A DNA stretch of 64,000 bases. It comes from Acidobacteriota bacterium. GTDB lineage: Bacteria > Acidobacteriota > Terriglobia > UBA7540. Position numbers and translations under genes: made by a program. The stretch covers positions 124,001 to 188,000 of the forward strand of contig SCRD01000017.1 in the NCBI GenBank assembly GCA_004298155.1, read 5' to 3'. Position 1 is the stretch's first letter. Every line of letters starts with the position of its first letter. Below the pieces are notes generated by a model. The model had not been told where the DNA came from, ran no database searches, and was given only the letters and a program-made list of their open reading frames with translations. Shown here in pieces: positions 1 through 8,039 of the stretch.

Positions 1-285
1 GCGCCCGCAAACCACGTGGCCCTCGCCGCTCACGGTCATTCCGGGCTCAAAGTCGGTGACGTTCGATCCCACCTCCGCAATCTCGCCGACAAATTCGTGA
101 CCTATCACGAGCGGCACGGGAATCGCCTTTTTGGCCCAGTCGTCCCATTCATAAATATGCAGATCGGTGCCGCAGATGCCGGTCAATTGCACGCGGATCA
201 GGACGTCGTTAATCCCAATCACCGGTTTGGGAACATCTTCAACCCAAAGGCCTTTATCTGCCCGGCTCTTTACCAGTGCTTTCAT
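1..285 (-). CDS. tdh: L-threonine 3-dehydrogenase, N-terminal part (cut by window edge)
   Basis: The first 95 codons of a zinc-dependent medium-chain dehydrogenase are read on the minus strand and run off the left edge of the window. The protein starts [14 protein letters not shown] and contains the ligand-bearing stretches [14 protein letters not shown] and GHEFVGEI, then SGEGHVVCG. These match the start of L-threonine 3-dehydrogenase, which oxidises threonine to 2-amino-3-ketobutyrate with NAD. Cys in CGTD and His-Glu in GHE are the family's catalytic zinc ligands. The ATG is preceded by GGAGAGA at a suitable distance. The NAD-binding half lies outside the window, so another zinc alcohol dehydrogenase cannot be fully excluded. 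Confidence 0.87.
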   Translation of the reverse strand, partial: MKALVKSRADKGLWVEDVPKPVIGINDVLIRVQLTGICGTDLHIYEWDDWAKKAIPVPLVIGHEFVGEIAEVGSNVTDFEPGMTVSGEGHVVCGR

Positions 286-1288
286 CAGTATCTCTCCGGA
301 ATTTCGGTTCGCGCGGACCTTATGGGTGCGGCCTGCGGGTCTCTCTTTAATGGCAGAATGATAAGCTCTGATTATCTCACGAAAAGCGCGGAAAGCTTTT
401 CAGCGCGACCAATATTTGCGGGGAAGGGCTCTGGTTTTTTTCGCCTTGCGTGGCAATGGGAGCAGGAGTTTGCTTGTAACATAATGCGCCAGTCGGGGGC
501 TTTGGGTTTATGAGCGGCGCGGAAGATGAAAGGCCGCGTACTTGTTGCCCGCTAACTGTGATAGTCCTGGAGAAAGCATCTGTTCAAAGTGTAAAATGGA
601 ATTAAAGGCAGTCAATAAACCTTGAGATGAGTCATGGCTTCCCTCGCCTTAGTTCGGCTTCTACTCTCAGCGCTTAGCAGCTTCGAGACTGGCTTGCCCG
701 TGCTGCCTCTAGTCGGTGCGAGCATGGCAAAAGCAGGCGGTCCGGCCTGGGCGGTTTCAAACGCTGCGGCGCTTCCTTGGACTGCTTTGGCTGGCATCGA
801 CAGCGCGTATCGGCAGCCGGCTGAAGGCAGATCGACCCCAAGGGAGAGAATTGCCCGGCCAGGGCCTTCCCCATCGGCAAAGTTGCAGCTCCGGGCAGAG
901 GGTCTCGGAAGGCCTGAAGTTCTGAGATCCGAAGACCCGGATCCCCTTTTTTGCCATTGCAGGACTAGGCGTGTCAACACGCGAAATGTCCAGGTCTTTG
1001 GCAACGTCCAGATGTAATTTGCACCATTAAGAAACAAGGACTTCGACGCGATGCATACCTCGATGGTGGACGATCACGGCCTTGCGGACGTTGTTTTGGA
1101 AATCGGCTACACCTTTGCATGGGACTACCCCTTCAAGCTGAAATATCAAAATGTGGGCTTGCTTCTTCTTGCCGGCAATGGGTCATCCACCTTTTCGATA
1201 CCTGCGGGCGGGTTCTGCGTACGCCCAAAAAGCTGCATCAAAGAAACAAGTGCGACCGTTTGAATCAAATGAAAGAGAGGGTGTATTC
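286..1288. other. About 1 kb without a convincing gene
   Basis: This stretch lies between the divergent tdh start and the first cupin gene. Overlapping open frames exist on both strands around 612-1037, but none has a good ribosome binding site, a recognisable motif or a hydrophobicity pattern typical of a protein. It presumably holds the tdh and cupin promoters. I see no strong promoter, repeat or RNA gene in it. Confidence 0.4.
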
Positions 1289-1720
1289 ATGACTAAAGAT
1301 CGAACAAATGAAAAGCATTCATCGAATGAGACAAGCGCAGGATCCCGGCCTACGGGTCATCCAGTTCCAGGCCTCGTCGGACCTTTGCTCAAATTTGACT
1401 TGGCGTCCGAAACTGAGCAATTGCAGAAGGAGGACGCCTATACCGCCACCCTGCGGAACGCGAAGACGCTGGTGAAATATCCGGATCTCCGTATCGTCTT
1501 AATTGCGATAAAGGCAGAGACGCATATCGAGGGGCACAAGGCGCCCGGGACTATTTCGATTCAGGCTCTCACCGGTAGGCTCCGCCTGTGTCTGCCTGAT
1601 CAGGAAGTGGAAATTGCAGCTGGGTCCCTTATAACGCTCGAACGTGCACTACCACACGATGTGAAGGCCCTTCAAGATAGTTCCTTCCTGCTCACAATTT
1701 CGGGGTCGGGAGGCGCATAG
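1289..1720 (+). CDS. Cupin-like small protein
   Basis: This is a 143-residue protein. The frame is open upstream, but the ATG at 1289 is preceded by GAGAGG at normal spacing and gives a compact product, so this start was chosen. After a polar, probably disordered first 40 residues, the C-terminal half reads like one cupin barrel: HIEGHKAPG, then GRLRLCLPDQEVEIAAGSL, then LPHDVKA. The first cupin motif lacks the usual second His and Glu, so metal binding may be altered. It is followed 43 bases later by a second cupin gene and then a DUF6448 gene on the same strand, which suggests one transcription unit. The function is unknown; small single-domain cupins can be enzymes or ligand sensors. Confidence 0.7.
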   Translation: MTKDRTNEKHSSNETSAGSRPTGHPVPGLVGPLLKFDLASETEQLQKEDAYTATLRNAKTLVKYPDLRIVLIAIKAETHIEGHKAPGTISIQALTGRLRLCLPDQEVEIAAGSLITLERALPHDVKALQDSSFLLTISGSGGA

Positions 1721-1763
1721 AAGATCAAACGGGCGTACTCAGGCTGATCATTGGAGGTGGACC

Positions 1764-2111
1764 TTGGACGAGAGCAGAAGATCCGGGCGATTCGAAAAAC
1801 TCATAGCATCGCCGGCAAAACTGGTTGAATTGGTTGATTACCAGGAAGGCTCAGTCGTGAGCAGGACCCTGATCGATAAGAAATCAGGAACGGTCACCCT
1901 GTTCGCGTTCGACGAAACGCAAGGCTTGAGCGAACACACCGCGCCATACGATGCAACGGTTTGTCTACTGGAAGGTAGCGCAGAGATTCTCATATCGGGC
2001 AGGCCTCATAATGTGCAGGAAGGTGAAGTCATCATTCTGCCGGCGAATGAGCCTCATGCACTAAAAGCCCTCAAGAGATTCAAGATGCTCTTGATCATGA
2101 TCCGATCTTGA
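1764..2111 (+). CDS. Cupin domain protein with TTG start
   Basis: This is a 115-residue single-domain cupin. The TTG start follows a strong GGAGGTGG ribosome binding site five bases upstream, and no in-frame ATG fits better. The conserved cupin pattern is visible in LSEHTAPYDATVCLLEGSAEI (motif 1, with one His) and in EGEVIILPANEPHALKA (motif 2, with the usual PxxxPH ending). It overlaps the extended upstream frame of the next gene and probably shares a transcript with the preceding cupin. The substrate cannot be told from sequence; related small cupins are often annotated only as cupin domain-containing proteins. Confidence 0.8.
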   Translation: MDESRRSGRFEKLIASPAKLVELVDYQEGSVVSRTLIDKKSGTVTLFAFDETQGLSEHTAPYDATVCLLEGSAEILISGRPHNVQEGEVIILPANEPHALKALKRFKMLLIMIRS

Positions 2112-2125
2112 AAGGAATAAGCGCC

Positions 2126-2749
2126 ATGCAAAGACAACGAGTGATTACATATCTGGCCAGTTTGGCTGCCCTGTTCGCAGTCGGGCTCTTCTTGCCGGTC
2201 AAACTATCTGCTCACTGCGATGGAATGGATGGCCCGGTGGTGATGGCAGCCCAGCGAGCGCTTGAGAGGGGTGACGTCAACACAATCCTGATATGGGTCC
2301 AGAAGAAGGACGAAGGTGAGGTACGCCAGGCGTTCGAGAAGACCCTGGCTGTGCGCAAACTAGGCCCGGAGGCCAAGAGTCTTGCGGACATGTATTTCTT
2401 TGAGACGGTGGTACGCCTTCATCGTGCTGGAGAAGGTGCTCCTTACACTGGTTTGAAACCGGCGGGACGTGATTTGGGCCCGGCCATTCCGGCTGCCGAC
2501 AAGGCGCTCGAAAGTGGTTCCGTCGAGCAACTGGTTAAACTGCTGACGCACTCACAGCAAGAAGGTATCCGCAACCATTTCAAAGACACGCTCGCCAAAA
2601 GGGATTTCGACAAAGGCGATGTTGAGGCGGGGCGCACATACGTGAAAGCCTACGTCGAGTTCGTTCATTACGTCGAGCGACTCTATGAATCGGCCAATGG
2701 TCCGGTGCATGGCCACTATGCAGAGTCTGAGGAAGCAGACATGCGCTAG
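2126..2749 (+). CDS. DUF6448 family exported protein
   Basis: This is a 207-residue protein with an N-terminal hydrophobic segment (about residues 7-30, signal-peptide-like, ending at SAHCDG). The mature part begins HCDGMDGPVV and continues with VWIQKK-like and ADMYFFETVVRLHRAGEGAP stretches. These are typical of the DUF6448 family, a helical periplasmic family of unknown function. The ATG at 2126 follows AAAGGAATAA; an in-frame TTG at 2108 has no comparable site. Conserved His and Asp residues near the mature N-terminus suggest metal or cofactor binding, but that is inference. It is the third gene of the cupin cluster. Confidence 0.8.
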   Translation: MQRQRVITYLASLAALFAVGLFLPVKLSAHCDGMDGPVVMAAQRALERGDVNTILIWVQKKDEGEVRQAFEKTLAVRKLGPEAKSLADMYFFETVVRLHRAGEGAPYTGLKPAGRDLGPAIPAADKALESGSVEQLVKLLTHSQQEGIRNHFKDTLAKRDFDKGDVEAGRTYVKAYVEFVHYVERLYESANGPVHGHYAESEEADMR

Positions 2750-2886
2750 GCCGGACGGTGAGGCGTGCGGTGGCGCAACATGCTGCCGCGAGGGAGTGTT
2801 TTTTTCGCAGCGTACTCTCCATCTGAGACAACAGGCGGCACGGAAGTCGATTTCGTGCTGGCCGGATCAGCCACGCTGGGCTCACC

Positions 2887-3870
2887 TTACCGCTGTGCCG
2901 CGAGGGTCTGACTGGCTACAATCTGGTTGAGATTCTCAAGTTCTTCTCTTGAGAGCGTAACGTTGCCTGCTGCGGCGTTTTCTCGGGCCTGCTGGGCGTT
3001 GCGGGCTCCCACCAGCGCGTGCGTCAGGCCCGGCTGAACGACGGTCCAGGCAATCACGAGTTGCGCGAGTGTCAGGTCGTGTCTTTCCGCAATAGGTCGC
3101 ATTCGCTCCAGCATGGCCAGAACCTGCTTCCTCGACTCCTCGCTGAACCTCGGGTTGTTGTGCCGAATGTCATCTGCCGGAAACTGCCGCCCTGGCGCCA
3201 CTTTGCCGGTTAGCAGTCCGTATGCCAACGGTGAATAGGCCAGCACGGCAATATTGTTCTTCAGTGCATAGGGCAGATAACCGGTCTCGATCCCGCGGTC
3301 CAGCATGCTGTATTTTTCCTGCCCCGAGTCCACCGGACCAAGACGCCGGTATTTCTCGATCTGCTCTACCGTGGCGTTTGATACACCGATGGCACGGATT
3401 TTTCCTTCGCGCTTAAGATCCAGCAGCGTCGCCATGGTCTCTTCAATAGGAGTGGTCTGGTCCTGCCAGTGGGTCTGGTAGAGATCGATGTGGCCGGTGT
3501 TGAGCCGCTTCAGGCTCTGCTCCACTTCATAGCGGATCGACTCCGGCCCAAGATAGCGGTGCATTGTCCTCCCGTTCTGGCTGATAAAGGGTGTGCCCTT
3601 GTCGGTATGCCACACGATTCCGCACTTGGTCGCGACCACCACCTGTTGCCGGCGGTCCCCAATCGCCTTTCCCACGATGGTCTCTGAGAGCCCCATGCCG
3701 TAGGCGGGCGCGGTATCTATAAAGTTGATGCCGGCGTCGATCGATGCCTGGATGGCTTCCACCGATTTGCGCTCATCTGTGCCGCCCCACATCCATCCGC
3801 CGATAGCCCAGGCTCCCAAGCCCACTACGGACGCTTCAATTCCCGACTCTCCCAACGGACGAAACTCCAT
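2887..3870 (-). CDS. Aldo/keto reductase
   Basis: This is a 327-residue NADPH-dependent aldo/keto reductase of the YajO/Tas-like type. Visible signatures are GLGAWAIGGWMWGG near the N-terminus, DAGINFIDTAPAYGMGLSE (catalytic Asp and Tyr), ATKCG (catalytic Lys), YQTHWQD (catalytic His) and the C-terminal IVGARNAQQ-like nucleotide-binding loop. The frame is open for another 64 codons upstream, but the ATG at 3870 is preceded directly by GGAGGATGG and starts with the family's usual MEFRPLGESG. The upstream extension appears to be a relic of an unrelated gene. The physiological substrate is unknown; sugar or aldehyde reduction would fit the neighbourhood. Confidence 0.88.
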   Translation of the reverse strand: MEFRPLGESGIEASVVGLGAWAIGGWMWGGTDERKSVEAIQASIDAGINFIDTAPAYGMGLSETIVGKAIGDRRQQVVVATKCGIVWHTDKGTPFISQNGRTMHRYLGPESIRYEVEQSLKRLNTGHIDLYQTHWQDQTTPIEETMATLLDLKREGKIRAIGVSNATVEQIEKYRRLGPVDSGQEKYSMLDRGIETGYLPYALKNNIAVLAYSPLAYGLLTGKVAPGRQFPADDIRHNNPRFSEESRKQVLAMLERMRPIAERHDLTLAQLVIAWTVVQPGLTHALVGARNAQQARENAAAGNVTLSREELENLNQIVASQTLAAQR

Positions 3871-3960
3871 TCCATCCTCCACAGAAAGTTTCTTTGTTGC
3901 GTGGCCCTGAGAGCCCGCAAACTCAGCACCCGGCAAATATTGCCCGACGCTCTTATTCAA

Positions 3961-4062
3961 TGCCGAGCTGGTTATTTTGATCCAGAAGATAATCAGGCCG
4001 CAAGGCCCATCGTGGAAAGTAGTTGCAGCGAAAGGAAAAATTTCCAGCTCTGTGATTTTCAT
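3961..4062 (-). pseudogene. Relic of an enolase-superfamily (MR/MLE) N-terminus
   Basis: About 34 codons in frame with, and upstream of, the aldo/keto reductase read MKITELEIFPF, then TFHDGP, then FWIKITSS. This resembles the first beta-strands of mandelate racemase/muconate lactonizing enzymes, which commonly begin MKIT and continue with TFHDGP and a V-K-I-x-T strand. The similarity stops after about 34 residues and no catalytic region follows. I read it as a short 5' remnant of a deleted gene. It is short enough that chance resemblance is possible. Confidence 0.35.
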
Positions 4063-4117
4063 CGTTAGTCTGTCTCACGGGCTGCACCCCGGGAAAGCGG
4101 GCATTGCGCTACAAGAC

Positions 4118-4429
4118 TCAGATGAGCCAATTGCACAGGTATGCCGTAGCCGCCACAAGCGCACCCGCAACCGCATCAATTGAGTAGTGGTAGCGGCCCC
4201 GGATGGCTCCCAGCGTGATTCCAACGGCGATGATAAGGTAACACGCCCCGGCTATTGGCAGGGGTCGCATGAGGGCCAGGCTTGACGCTACCGCGCCCGC
4301 CACATGCCCGCTCGGAAAGGTGTTCACCTTGATGCTGGCATGGGCGTGGATCCAGAGATTGAAGCGGCGCAGCAACGAAGCCCCATGCGCCGGCCGCGAA
4401 TCCTGGGAATCAACTGAAGTGATGAGGTT
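4118..4429 (-). pseudogene. Truncated PAP2-type phosphatase (C-terminal part)
   Basis: The open part encodes the last two PAP2 superfamily motifs: NTFPSGHVAGA (motif 2 with PSGH) and RGRYHYSIDAVAG (motif 3 with R, H and D), followed by a final hydrophobic helix. PAP2 enzymes dephosphorylate lipid phosphates such as undecaprenyl pyrophosphate in the membrane. Motif 1 (KxxxxxxRP) and the N-terminal membrane helices are missing: an in-frame stop lies at 4430-4432 and the frames upstream are not conserved. Without motif 1 the protein should be inactive, so this is called a pseudogene fragment. Residues such as LLRRFNLWIHAHASIKVNTF fit the region just before motif 2. Confidence 0.7.
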
Positions 4430-4573
4430 TCATGCCACCGCAACCGGGTGGTGCAGGTTGGGACGCGTAGCGGCGATCGGAGTTACCCGGCGGGGCGGGG
4501 GAATTGCCTGAATCTAGCGGTTGGCGCAGACAGTTGCTTTGTACGGGCTGCGATCCCGCGAAGAGAGCGGTTC

Positions 4574-6190
4574 TTAATCCCCGCGCACGCCAGACTCTTC
4601 GGGCAGCCGCAATCCTTCCAGTGCGCCGTCCGTTGCCGCCAGCGGAGCGGGCATCATGCGCATCCTTAATCGCATATGTTTCTCGCGATGGAAGCGGTTG
4701 TAAGCGCTCACGGCGGCCTTGATCATCACCTTGGTCACCGTCCCGTTTTGCTTTCTTCGCACGCTATCGGCTGCCATCCCGTAGCCCGCGTAAGCCCGCT
4801 TGAACAGCAGGCAGACCAGGAGATATGTCAGCCGCGCCGGCACGGACCATCCTCTGGCGGATCCGCACCGGCTCCGTTTGAAACTCTCGCCCAGCGAGTA
4901 AAAACTGTCCCAGCACTTCTTATTTTCGGTGTGCAACTCATTCTTGGTCATGTTCGGATGCTTGATGATGTCCACCGGCCTCAGAGCTTTCAGCCAGTAG
5001 TCGTCATAGAGGAGTTGAGTTTGATGTTTGGGATGGAAGCCCGGATTTGCAAGATTCCTCCGGTCGCCCATCATTTCGTAAAAATCTTTGGTGCCGGGGT
5101 AGGGGTTGAAAACCGTAAACTGCGCAAACAAGGTACCGGACTCTGTCGCAAAATCCCTCATGGTCCGGATGGTCTGGATCGTGTCGGATTCAAGGCCGCA
5201 GATGATCGAGCTCAAAACGAAGATGCCACTGTCCTGGATTTTCTGGATAGACTGGACCATTCTCTCACCGACCGGATTCCACAGCTTCCCGGCGCTCCGC
5301 AATCCTTCTTCTGAAAACGACTCCACACCGATCAGCGCCACTCTGATGCGCATCTTCTGGTACATCGCCCGCAAGTATTCTTCATCGGTTGTTGCCTCGG
5401 TCGTCATCTGGGCAAAGGCGTACATGTCTTTCGGCACAGAGCGGTCGTATTCGTCAAAAAACTCCAGGCGTTCTTCGCGGAGTTTTTCAAATTCCCGCTT
5501 CTTGTTTGCGCCGGGCTCCCGAGCGATCCTTCCCAGCGTCGCCGGATTGAAATTATCGTCCGCAAACACGATGTACCGAAAGCCCAGATCGTGGAGCTCG
5601 TTCACTTCCTCGATGACTTTAGAGCCCAGACGCTGGCGCGGCCGCCGCCCTTCCGTTACCCAGACGGAACAGAAGCTGCAGTTTTCCGGGCAGCCGGCGA
5701 CAGTTTGAACGGAAGGGAAAACGTATTTGGTGGGGTCAAGAAGGTCCCATCTTGCTTTGCGCATCTCCTCCCCGGCGATTCGCCCGCCTGCATATTGCTG
5801 TTTCAAACGCTTTTGAAGCGCGTCCTGGACGGCTTGCGCCCACACCGCTTCTCCGCTGCCGGTCACCACGGCGTCGGCGCCCATCTGCAAGGGTTCCTGG
5901 GGGAAAATCGTGGCATGAATTCCTCCCATAATCACGGTTGCGCCCCGCGCCTTCGCTTCTCTTAATACCCTATACCCGGGAATGCAGTTGCCTGTGGTGA
6001 TGCCAATCCCGACGATATCTCCGGGGCCGACGATCCCGGGATTGAACTTCTCGATGGATTCATCCACCAGAATCGGATTGCCCACCAGTTCAAGGGGTGT
6101 GGCCTGAGCAATTACAAAAAGCCACCGCGGCGTAATAAAGCTGTAGCCCACGGTGGACATGGAAGGGTTAACCAGAATAACTTTTGCCAA
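4574..6190 (-). CDS. B12-binding-domain radical SAM protein
   Basis: This is a 538-residue protein with a TTG start preceded by AAGGAG. Residues 1-130 form a cobalamin-binding Rossmann-type domain (VNPS near the start, GIGITTGN, VIMGGIHATIFP, ADAVVTGSGE). Residues 160-400 form a radical SAM barrel with the cluster motif CPENCSFC (Cys167, Cys171, Cys174). The layout matches the BchE/hopanoid-methylase/YgiQ-like group, which catalyses methyl transfers or ring rearrangements. The C-terminal 130 residues contain a hydrophobic stretch (LTYLLVCLLF) and a very basic end. The B12 domain lacks a clear DxHxxG motif, as in many members of this class. No pathway partner is adjacent, so the substrate is unknown. 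Confidence 0.85.
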   Translation of the reverse strand: MAKVILVNPSMSTVGYSFITPRWLFVIAQATPLELVGNPILVDESIEKFNPGIVGPGDIVGIGITTGNCIPGYRVLREAKARGATVIMGGIHATIFPQEPLQMGADAVVTGSGEAVWAQAVQDALQKRLKQQYAGGRIAGEEMRKARWDLLDPTKYVFPSVQTVAGCPENCSFCSVWVTEGRRPRQRLGSKVIEEVNELHDLGFRYIVFADDNFNPATLGRIAREPGANKKREFEKLREERLEFFDEYDRSVPKDMYAFAQMTTEATTDEEYLRAMYQKMRIRVALIGVESFSEEGLRSAGKLWNPVGERMVQSIQKIQDSGIFVLSSIICGLESDTIQTIRTMRDFATESGTLFAQFTVFNPYPGTKDFYEMMGDRRNLANPGFHPKHQTQLLYDDYWLKALRPVDIIKHPNMTKNELHTENKKCWDSFYSLGESFKRSRCGSARGWSVPARLTYLLVCLLFKRAYAGYGMAADSVRRKQNGTVTKVMIKAAVSAYNRFHREKHMRLRMRMMPAPLAATDGALEGLRLPEESGVRGD

Positions 6191-6637
6191 AGGGACTCCT
6201 TATGACTCCGGGATGATCGTGCCCGAGATTTCGATCGAGGTTTGCAGCGATGAGGGATAGTCGTCGCCCCGCCGGAGAGTCTACACCCAATTACCAGCCC
6301 CTTGCATATAAAACTTCACCAGCGTGCCGTCCCGACCATTGCATAAACCAGCCTGGCCGCACAGATCTGAGCACCTGCAGCACATTGCTCCGCGGCTCTT
6401 TCGCGGGCGGCCAGCGCGGATCCTCAGTTCTTGAATGTTATTCGCCGTGCTGGCGCAGATGGCTGCCTTGCAGCCTCTGCGACCTCACGGGGCGAGGGAG
6501 TTTTTACCTCTGGTTGAGCCAACGCCTGCAGGAACTCGCCGTACACAGAAATCCGGGGTCTGTGCCAGCCGGGCCTTTTCCGGCCACATGGGTCGAGCTT
6601 GGGCGGCCTGCATCTATCTTTTTGCCGTAAAATGTTC
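6191..6637. other. Intergenic stretch without a gene
   Basis: This lies between the divergent radical SAM gene and the aromatic leader. Short open frames are present on the plus strand but lack ribosome binding sites and recognisable motifs. Apart from the two flanking promoters I see nothing in it. Confidence 0.4.
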
Positions 6638-6667
6638 TTGCCCCAGCCTGATGTCTTAGGTTATAGT
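6638..6667 (+). promoter_or_regulatory. Probable sigma-70 type promoter of the DAHP synthase leader
   Basis: TTGCCC (6638-6643) and TATAGT (6662-6667) are separated by 18 bases. A start about seven bases beyond the -10 box falls just ahead of the leader ATG at 6677, so the leader transcript would have only a few untranslated bases. This is inferred from sequence only; another promoter further upstream cannot be excluded. Confidence 0.5.
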
Positions 6668-6676
6668 GCATACACG

Positions 6677-6751
6677 ATGGTCAGTTCGAATTTTGCCTAC
6701 GCGTTTAGCTTTAGCTACTGGTATTGGGGCTTTTTTGCCTCGATCCGTTAG
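6677..6751 (+). CDS. Aromatic-amino-acid-rich leader peptide of DAHP synthase
   Basis: This 24-codon open frame ends TAG at 6749-6751. Ten of its 24 residues are aromatic, including the run FAYAFSFSYWYWGFF, with five Phe, three Tyr and two Trp. The next gene is the first enzyme of aromatic amino acid synthesis. Leader peptides enriched in the regulated amino acid are the hallmark of ribosome-mediated attenuation, as in trpL and pheL. Here all three end products are represented, so starvation for any one could stall the ribosome. Two or more competing RNA helices follow directly. It has no strong ribosome binding site; given the putative promoter it may be translated from a nearly leaderless transcript. 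Confidence 0.8.
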   Translation: MVSSNFAYAFSFSYWYWGFFASIR

Positions 6752-6804
6752 AGTGGCGTTGGCCTGACCAGGAAAAACGAGTTTCAAGAAAAGCCAGCCC
6801 ACTC
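6751..6804 (+). promoter_or_regulatory. Antiterminator helix of the aromatic attenuator
   Basis: Bases 6751-6763 can pair with 6793-6804 in a 12-bp helix with one bulged C (6757) and one G-U pair. The 3' arm shares 6796-6804 with the terminator stem, so the two helices exclude each other. The 5' arm begins on the last base of the leader stop codon, so a ribosome that finishes the leader would cover it and let the terminator form. A ribosome stalled on the aromatic codons would leave it free. A weaker helix between 6714-6719 and 6752-6757 could act as the pause hairpin. Confidence 0.7.
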
Positions 6805-6823
6805 AGAGTGAGTGGGCTTTTTT
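6796..6823 (+). terminator. aroF: Intrinsic terminator of the DAHP synthase attenuator
   Basis: A perfect 9-bp stem (AGCCCACTC, 6796-6804, with GAGTGGGCT, 6810-6818) closes a five-base loop and is followed by six T residues. It lies between the leader peptide and the structural gene, 22 bases before the ATG, which is where an attenuator terminator belongs. Confidence 0.88.
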
Positions 6824-6844
6824 GTTGTCGAGGAGAGAGGACCC

Positions 6845-7888
6845 ATGATCATTTCCATGCGGCCGCATGCCACCAAAGAAGAGATTGACTACGTTTGCGA
6901 GCGGATACGTGAATTCGGATATAAGGTGCATTCCATCGAGGGTGAAGAAAGGGTGGTGATTGGCGTGATTGGCGTAGGTGACGTTACGGCTTGCCTGGAA
7001 TCACTGGAGGCGACTCCCGGAGTTGAGCGGGCAGTGCGGATTTCAGCACCCTACAAGTTCGTCAGTAAGGAATTCAAGCAAGAGCGTTCACGGATTCGAG
7101 TGAATGGTTCAGAAATCGGCGGCGACGAATTTGTAGTGATGGCCGGACCCTGTTCAGTGGAAAGCGAGAAGCAGATCCTCGAAACTGCCGAGGCCGTTGC
7201 GGCCGCCGGGGCTAAAGTGCTGCGTGGAGGCGCCTTTAAGCCGCGGACCTCGCCATATGACTTCCAGGGCCTGGCGCTCGAAGGACTCAAGCTGCTGGCT
7301 AAAGCGCGCGAAGCCACGGGCTTAGCCATTGTGACGGAAGTGATGAGCGAGGGCGACGTTGATGCAGTGGCGGAGTATGCCGATGTGATGCAGGTGGGTG
7401 CGCGCAACATGCAGAACTTCTCACTGCTGAAGGCGCTGGGCAAATGTACGCGGCCGGTGTTGCTGAAGCGCGGCATGAGCTCAACCATCAAGGAGCTGCT
7501 GATGTCGGCCGAATATATCACGGCACATGGCAATTCCAACGTGATTCTCTGCGAGCGCGGCATCCGTACTTTTGAGACGGCCACACGCAACACCTGCGAC
7601 ATTGCGGCCGTGCCGGTACTCAGGGAATTGACACACCTGCCGGTGATCCTTGATCCCAGCCACGCCACTGGCAAGCGGAGCCTGGTGCCCGCTCTCTCAC
7701 GGGCAGCCGTTGCCATTGGGGCGGACGGCCTAATCGTTGAGGTTCACCCCCGACCTGAAAAGGCCATGAGCGACGGGGCCCAATCCCTTAGGACTGAACA
7801 GTTTGCCACTATGATGCAGGATCTGGAGCCTTATATCCGGCTCTGGAAGGAGGATCGCGTTTCAGCCGCCGCTGCTGCTACCGTCTAG
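6845..7888 (+). CDS. aroF: 3-deoxy-7-phosphoheptulonate (DAHP) synthase, type I-beta
   Basis: This 347-residue enzyme condenses phosphoenolpyruvate and erythrose 4-phosphate, the first step of the shikimate pathway. Residues 1-70 form a ferredoxin-like N-terminal domain of the type found in I-beta enzymes, where it acts in feedback control. The catalytic barrel follows, with MAGPCSVES (about 99-107), [11 protein letters not shown] (128-138), [26 protein letters not shown] and DPSHATGKR, all family signatures for PEP and metal binding. The ATG at 6845 follows GAGGAGAGAGG. An in-frame GTG further upstream lies inside the terminator stem and is rejected. Expression is probably controlled by the aromatic leader peptide and attenuator directly upstream. 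Confidence 0.95.
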   Translation: MIISMRPHATKEEIDYVCERIREFGYKVHSIEGEERVVIGVIGVGDVTACLESLEATPGVERAVRISAPYKFVSKEFKQERSRIRVNGSEIGGDEFVVMAGPCSVESEKQILETAEAVAAAGAKVLRGGAFKPRTSPYDFQGLALEGLKLLAKAREATGLAIVTEVMSEGDVDAVAEYADVMQVGARNMQNFSLLKALGKCTRPVLLKRGMSSTIKELLMSAEYITAHGNSNVILCERGIRTFETATRNTCDIAAVPVLRELTHLPVILDPSHATGKRSLVPALSRAAVAIGADGLIVEVHPRPEKAMSDGAQSLRTEQFATMMQDLEPYIRLWKEDRVSAAAAATV

Positions 7889-8039
7889 CTGAGGGTGAGA
7901 AGTATACAACCCGGCCATGGCCAGCAGGCATCGTAGCGGAGGCGTAGTGCTGTCGAACAACAGGCAGTAGCTGAATCTTCAGGGTACCGCAGGCCTCAAG
8001 GCTACACTGGAAGCACGGCAGAAAGATCAACATAACTCC

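Noticed and set aside
612-1037. Overlapping open frames of about 130-140 codons on both strands
   Set aside because: Neither has a ribosome binding site, a recognisable motif or a natural hydrophobicity pattern; both probably arise from high GC content.
6250-6659. Open frames upstream of the aromatic leader
   Set aside because: No ribosome binding site or recognisable content; they overlap the predicted promoter region.
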